A stretch of 8,867 nt of DNA from Pseudomonadales bacterium (GTDB lineage Bacteria > Pseudomonadota > Gammaproteobacteria > Pseudomonadales > Pseudohongiellaceae): positions 1 to 8,867 of the forward strand of contig JAITMI010000098.1 in NCBI GenBank assembly GCA_031277435.1, given 5' to 3'. Below, piece by piece: positions 5,114 through 8,867 of the stretch. Numbering within the stretch: position 1 is the stretch's first letter; the number at the start of each line of letters is the position of its first letter. Position numbers and translations under genes: made by a program. A model generated the notes under the pieces. It was not told where the DNA came from and made no database searches. It saw nothing but the letters and a program-made list of their open reading frames with translations.

Positions 5114-7800
5114 GAGGCTGGCTCCAATTCAATGCGGCACAGCGCCTGGTAGGGGCAATGCGTGCAAGCATCGCGGTGCGCCGGTTGCACCGCGGCATAG
5201 CCTTGCAGGAATTCGTCGGCGAGCAGCGTGAGCGCCTGTTGCCATCGCGATTTCTCAACTTCCCAGTCAACAACCGGTTTGAGCGGCAGATTCAAGTCCA
5301 CTTCGCCAGTGAGGCCGGCATATCCCAAGGCTTCGACATGGATTTGCGCGTACAGCAGGGCGCGGCAAGGCGCTGGTTCTTGCTGCGACTCTTGTTGGGA
5401 TTCTTGTTGCGACCAGGCAAGTTCGTAGAGCAAGAGCTGCGGCGCTTCGGGGCGTTCGCTGTTCCAGTCTTTGCTGAGCCGCCGTCCGGTTTTGTAATCG
5501 ATGATGGCGACGCTGCCGTCGGCCAGCGTATCGATGCGGTCGATGCGCAGTTCGAGCCGCAGCGCGGAAAGTTGCAGCGGCAAGGTGAGTTCGGTATGCC
5601 GTACCTTAAAGGGCGCGCGTTGCTGCTCCTGTTCCAGCCAGCGTAGCAGCAACTGCGTCAGGCGTGTTGCTTCCAGTTCGCGTAGCGCGGGGCCCATCGT
5701 TTGCGGATGGTCGCGGGCGATGCGCGCCAAGGCGGGGCGTAGCGCGTCGCGCAGTAAGGTTTCAAGGGTGGCGGCGTCTTGCGCGTGTAGCGCGGCGGAA
5801 TTGTGCAACTGATTCCAGAAAGTTTGCAAAGCCTCGTGCACGCAAGAACCGATGGCATGGCGCGCGATGCCGAATTCGAGGCGCGGCATGTCGCGCAGGT
5901 GCAGGCGATGGCGGGCGAAAGCCTGGAAAGGGCAAGCCGCTTGGCTGGCGATCAGACTGGCGCCGCCTTGTGCTTGATCGGCGCGTAATGGCAACAGAGT
6001 GCCGTCGGCGAAGGTTTCGATGTTTTGGCCTAACTGTTCCGTAACCAAGGGATGCAGCGCGGCGGCGCCGGTGCCAGGTTCCATGGCGGTGAAGGTTGGC
6101 GGCAGCAAGGCGCTGGGGCGCAGCGGCAAATCATCGGCCACCGCGGCATAACTGCACACTACCTCGCTGGCGGTATGGCGCACTAGCCCCGCCAACAGCG
6201 CTTCGCTTTGCGCCAGCGCGGCGGCGGGCGAGGCGGAGGGCATGGCACAGTCGCGTTGCAGGGCCAAGGGCAGATAGGGGTGAGGGCTGGCGTCGTTCGG
6301 CCACGCTTCATCGCTCATGCCCAGGCACCATAGATGCGTGAAATGCAGGCCCGTAGCGCTGATGGGCGTGAGCAAGAGCACCGGCGCCTGGCGTTTACCA
6401 AGCGGTACAGTATGGTGCTGGCAGTGGATGCGTAAGATGTGCCGCGCTTGCGTGGCGCTGAGCGGGGCGCTGTCGCCGCCGCCGTATAACTCGCGCAGCA
6501 ATTGTTCCCAGGCGTTGAGCAAGGCGCGCTGGCCGCTGGCGAGCAAGGTGTCGCGCGGTAATAATAAATTCCAGATTTGTTCAAAAATTTGTAACCAGCC
6601 ATGCAGTGGCAATTGCTTGGGCCGCCGCAAACGCGCCTCATGCAAGGCGAAAAGCGCCTCGCCCAGGCGCGGGCAATGCCAGGGTTTGCCGCTTTGCAGG
6701 CACAGGCGGCGCAATTCGCTGAGCCGTGTTTGTTCATTTTGCTGTTGGTACAGGCGGAATTCGAGTTGCGCGCGCGCGTCCTGTTCTTCTTCTGACGCCA
6801 ATAGCCAAGGTGAGCGCAACAGCGCCAGCACGGCGGTGGTGGGGAGATACTCGCGTTCGAGTTCGAGCACGCTGAGCGCGGTATGCACCCAGGCGGTTTC
6901 GCTGAGCGATTCCGACAAGGTATTGGTGAAGGACTCGGGCTTGCCATGGAATACGCGCGAACAAGCGCGAGTCAGCGCGCCCTTGATGAGCGTGCTGTCG
7001 GCGCTAACGAGCGCAATCGTGGCTTGTGGTTCGCGTTCCAAAACCTCCGCCGCCCAGCGCGCCGCGGCCAGGGCTTCATCTTCCGGCTGTGCGTAACAGC
7101 ATAGCCGTTGCAGCGGTTGCCAGGGCGGCGGCTCGATGGTCTCGATGCACAGGCCGGCTTGTTGCAGAGCGCTGAACAGGGCGCGGTACAAGGGTGGCGG
7201 CTGATCGAAGCCCCAGGCGATGAGGCTCTTGGGTAGTAGCCCATGCAGTGCCGGTTTGCCGGCTGCAATCAAATGGCACAGCGCCTGCGCCATGCCGGAG
7301 AAAGTCAGGCGATTTTGCTGCTCGCAGTGCGCCTCGAAAGCGCTGAACCAGTGAAACGCCTGCGCGCGATCATCAAGTAATTGCGCGTCGAAATTGAGCT
7401 GTGTACGCAGCGTGACCAGCGGCACTTGCCACTGCTGCAAGAGCCGGTAGCCGGTGGCGGCGGTATTGGCGGCGCCTTCGGGATTGAGCAGCAACAGTCC
7501 GGGTGAGCAGGCGCTGATGACCTGTTGCCACAAGAGTTGTTCTTCGCCTTCGGACAAAAGGCGCGCGCTGAGTATTGGCGTGTCGTCGAGTTGCGCCAGG
7601 GCGCGCCATAGATCGTGCAGCCATAGATCGATGGCGAAAATCGCCGGCCTTGGCTGCACCACGGGTGCGCCGCGCGCGCGGCGATGGTCGCAGAGAAAGT
7701 CGATGAGCTGGTCGCTGCCGCGATAGTTGGGCACCAGCGCCAGCGCGCCTTGATCGAGCGCCGCGTCGAGTTGCTCCAGGGGGGCGGCGAAGTCGTTCAT
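5110..7800 (-). CDS. addB: AddB-like double-strand-break repair nuclease with [4Fe-4S] staple ('probable DNA repair protein' family, ~900 aa)
   Basis: This 896-aa protein is the partner of the AddA-like subunit. AddB proteins carry an inactivated helicase fold that scans for recombination hotspots and a nuclease that cuts the 5'-ended strand. The C-terminal PD-(D/E)XK domain is intact: H655 (GSCVHEAL), the RIDRID segment with D754 and D757, AIIDYKTG with D768 and K770, and Q788/Y792 (PQLLLY). Four cysteines that would bind the AddB-type iron-sulfur staple are present: C623 (AACPF) ahead of the nuclease, and C879, C882 and C888 behind it (C-x2-C-x5-C). No Walker A is found; the N-terminus reads ALVPNYRGSDQLIDFL where AddB of Bacillus has an ATP-binding loop. 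The length matches the shorter AddB relatives I recall as TIGR03623. A three-fold SQQE repeat lies at 797-808. No clear Shine-Dalgarno precedes the ATG at 7800, which is 5 bp after the ETF-QO stop, so coupling with ETF-QO is likely. Confidence 0.9.
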   Translation of the reverse strand: MNDFAAPLEQLDAALDQGALALVPNYRGSDQLIDFLCDHRRARGAPVVQPRPAIFAIDLWLHDLWRALAQLDDTPILSARLLSEGEEQLLWQQVISACSPGLLLLNPEGAANTAATGYRLLQQWQVPLVTLRTQLNFDAQLLDDRAQAFHWFSAFEAHCEQQNRLTFSGMAQALCHLIAAGKPALHGLLPKSLIAWGFDQPPPLYRALFSALQQAGLCIETIEPPPWQPLQRLCCYAQPEDEALAAARWAAEVLEREPQATIALVSADSTLIKGALTRACSRVFHGKPESFTNTLSESLSETAWVHTALSVLELEREYLPTTAVLALLRSPWLLASEEEQDARAQLEFRLYQQQNEQTRLSELRRLCLQSGKPWHCPRLGEALFALHEARLRRPKQLPLHGWLQIFEQIWNLLLPRDTLLASGQRALLNAWEQLLRELYGGGDSAPLSATQARHILRIHCQHHTVPLGKRQAPVLLLTPISATGLHFTHLWCLGMSDEAWPNDASPHPYLPLALQRDCAMPSASPAAALAQSEALLAGLVRHTASEVVCSYAAVADDLPLRPSALLPPTFTAMEPGTGAAALHPLVTEQLGQNIETFADGTLLPLRADQAQGGASLIASQAACPFQAFARHRLHLRDMPRLEFGIARHAIGSCVHEALQTFWNQLHNSAALHAQDAATLETLLRDALRPALARIARDHPQTMGPALRELEATRLTQLLLRWLEQEQQRAPFKVRHTELTLPLQLSALRLELRIDRIDTLADGSVAIIDYKTGRRLSKDWNSERPEAPQLLLYELAWSQQESQQESQQEPAPCRALLYAQIHVEALGYAGLTGEVDLNLPLKPVVDWEVEKSRWQQALTLLADEFLQGYAAVQPAHRDACTHCPYQALCRIELEPAS
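5122..5125 (-). promoter_or_regulatory. Shine-Dalgarno of addA inside the end of addB
   Basis: GGAG on the minus strand lies 8 nt before the addA ATG at 5113, inside the last codons of addB. Together with the ATGA stop/start overlap (5110-5113) it supports translational coupling and equal production of the two subunits. Confidence 0.6.
5377..5412 (-). repeat. Three 12-bp tandem repeats inside addB encoding SQQE units
   Basis: On the plus strand the units are TTCTTGCTGCGA, CTCTTGTTGGGA and TTCTTGTTGCGA, differing at a few positions. In addB they encode the repeated S-Q-Q-E tetrapeptide at residues 797-808, between the nuclease core and the last three iron-sulfur cysteines. The array keeps the reading frame and probably forms a flexible surface loop. 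Copy number may vary between strains. Confidence 0.8.
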
Positions 7801-7805
7801 CGCGT

Positions 7806-8867
7806 TTACATGTCGGAATAATTGGGACCGCCGCCGCCTTCTGGCGCCACCCAGCGGATGTTTTGCGTGGGGTCCTTGATGTCGCAGGTTTTACAGTGCA
7901 GGCAGTTTTGCGCGTTGATTTGCAAGCGCGGCGGCGCGCCTTCGTGTTGCGCGATTTCATACACGCCGGCGGGGCAATAGCGCTGCGCCGGTTCTGCATA
8001 ACGCGGTAAGTTGACGGCGATGGGGATTTCTGGGTCGATCAGTTGTAAATGGCAGGGCTGGTCTTCTTCGTGAAAGGTACCGCTTAGATACAGTGAACTT
8101 AAGCGGTCGAAACTCAATACGTTGTCGGGCTTGGCGTACGTGAGCGCGCGCGCGTGCGCTACGTCTTGCAGCGTGGCGTGATCGGGAGCGCCATCGCGCA
8201 GCGTGAAGGGCAGTTTGCCGCGGCACAGGGTTTGATCGAACCAACTGAAGGCGGCGCCAGGCAGCGTGCCCAATTTGTGCAGCGCGGGGCCGACGTTGCG
8301 GCTTTTGTGCAATTCTTTATGCAGACTGGACGTTTCAAAATTACGCTGATAATCGCTCAACTCGCCAGGCGGCGTTTGTTGCCCTAGCGCGGCGAACAGC
8401 GCCTCGGCGGCCAGAAGGCCGGAGTGCATCGCGGTGTGCGTTCCTTTCAGTTTGAGCACGTTGAGAAAACCGGCGTCATCGCCCACCAGAATACCGCCTG
8501 GAAAATACAGTTTCGGCAACGCTTGCAAGCCGCCTTTGACCGAAGCGCGCGCGCCGTAGCTGAGGCGTTTGCCGTTCTTGAGCACCTCGGCGATCACCGG
8601 ATGATGCTTGTAGCGCTGAAATTCCTCGAAAGGGCTGAGCCAGGGATTGGCGTAATTGAGATCGGTAAACAGCCCCAGCGCGACTTTGTTGTCGCCCTGG
8701 TGATAGAGGAAACCGCCGCCGCTCGCGCCATGTTCCGCCAGGGGCCAGCCGAGCGTGTGCAGCACATGGCCGGGACGGGCTTGTTCGGGCGCGATTTCCC
8801 ACACTTCCTTGATGCCGAGCGCGTAATGCTGCGGGGCGGCTTGCGCGTCCAGGCGGTAATGTGCGAT
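7806..8867 (-). CDS. Electron transfer flavoprotein:ubiquinone oxidoreductase (ETF-QO), C-terminal two-thirds
   Basis: The reading frame runs open off the right edge, so the start is missing; 353 residues are seen of the roughly 540-560 usual for the family. ETF-QO is a monotopic inner-membrane flavoprotein that passes electrons from reduced ETF (fed by acyl-CoA and related dehydrogenases) through FAD and a [4Fe-4S] cluster to ubiquinone. Numbering visible residues: the family motif HYALGIKEVWE is at 14-24, TLGWPL at 38-43, and the FAD-binding segment GDDAGFLNVLKLKGTH at 129-144. The ferredoxin-like C-terminus has C298 (CPAGVYE) and C322, C325 and C328 (CLHCKTC), then DIKDPTQNIRW and a GGGGP stretch, all hallmarks of the family. 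GTG at 8804 is an internal valine codon, not the start, because the conserved sequence continues upstream. The stop is 5 bp before the addB ATG. Confidence 0.96.
   Translation of the reverse strand: MAHYRLDAQAAPQHYALGIKEVWEIAPEQARPGHVLHTLGWPLAEHGASGGGFLYHQGDNKVALGLFTDLNYANPWLSPFEEFQRYKHHPVIAEVLKNGKRLSYGARASVKGGLQALPKLYFPGGILVGDDAGFLNVLKLKGTHTAMHSGLLAAEALFAALGQQTPPGELSDYQRNFETSSLHKELHKSRNVGPALHKLGTLPGAAFSWFDQTLCRGKLPFTLRDGAPDHATLQDVAHARALTYAKPDNVLSFDRLSSLYLSGTFHEEDQPCHLQLIDPEIPIAVNLPRYAEPAQRYCPAGVYEIAQHEGAPPRLQINAQNCLHCKTCDIKDPTQNIRWVAPEGGGGPNYSDM

Noticed and set aside
6317..7096. 259-codon plus-strand frame, and other long frames antisense or out of frame to addA, addB and ETF-QO (for example 801-1385 plus, 7373-7999 minus)
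   Set aside because: Their translations are low-complexity Arg/Ala/Ser-rich with no recognisable motif, and all overlap genes with full sets of family motifs.
8802..8804. GTG at 8804 as the start of the ETF-QO gene
   Set aside because: The frame stays open to the window edge and the upstream residues contain the conserved ETF-QO motif HYALGIKE, so the gene is truncated by the window, not short.

Overview
The window is a compact stretch of a proteobacterial chromosome, most likely gammaproteobacterial. The evidence is the 3' part of a 5S rRNA that closely resembles Pseudomonas-type 5S, including the region around GGTAGTGTGGGGTCTCCCC and the 3' end GGTCATCGTCAGGC. That placement is recalled from known 5S sequences and was not computed. 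The DNA is GC-rich and nearly fully coding, and I see no transposase, integrase, CRISPR array, tRNA or phage gene.

Layout, left to right. Bases 1-97 are the end of a plus-strand rRNA operon (5S), followed by a clear intrinsic terminator at 106-140. Everything after that is on the minus strand. In minus-strand transcription order (right to left) the genes are: an electron-transfer-flavoprotein:ubiquinone oxidoreductase (ETF-QO, 5' end cut by the window edge), an AddB-like nuclease/inactivated-helicase protein, an AddA-like helicase-nuclease, a twin-arginine (Tat) secreted sugar-isomerase-like TIM-barrel protein, and a GNAT acetyltransferase that converges on the rRNA operon.

How the genes work together. 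AddB and AddA overlap by 4 bp and together should form a two-subunit, dual-nuclease machine that resects DNA double-strand ends for recombination, functionally equivalent to RecBCD. Both PD-(D/E)XK nuclease sites and the four iron-sulfur cysteines of AddB are visible, so the complex looks functional. The AddB belongs to the short (~900 aa) variety that I recognise as the 'probable DNA repair protein' relatives of AddB (TIGR03623 from memory), and it has no Walker A motif. ETF-QO lies only 5 bp upstream of addB, so a respiratory-chain flavoprotein appears to be co-transcribed with the repair enzyme. The Tat-exported isomerase-like gene follows after a 116-bp gap, with its own strong ribosome binding site. 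A near-perfect 32-bp palindrome separates it from the GNAT gene.

No previously undescribed system is evident. The points most worth a second look are the ETF-QO-addB-addA linkage, the AddAB-type (not RecBCD-type) enzyme in a likely gammaproteobacterium, the Tat-exported isomerase homologue and the 645-676 palindrome.
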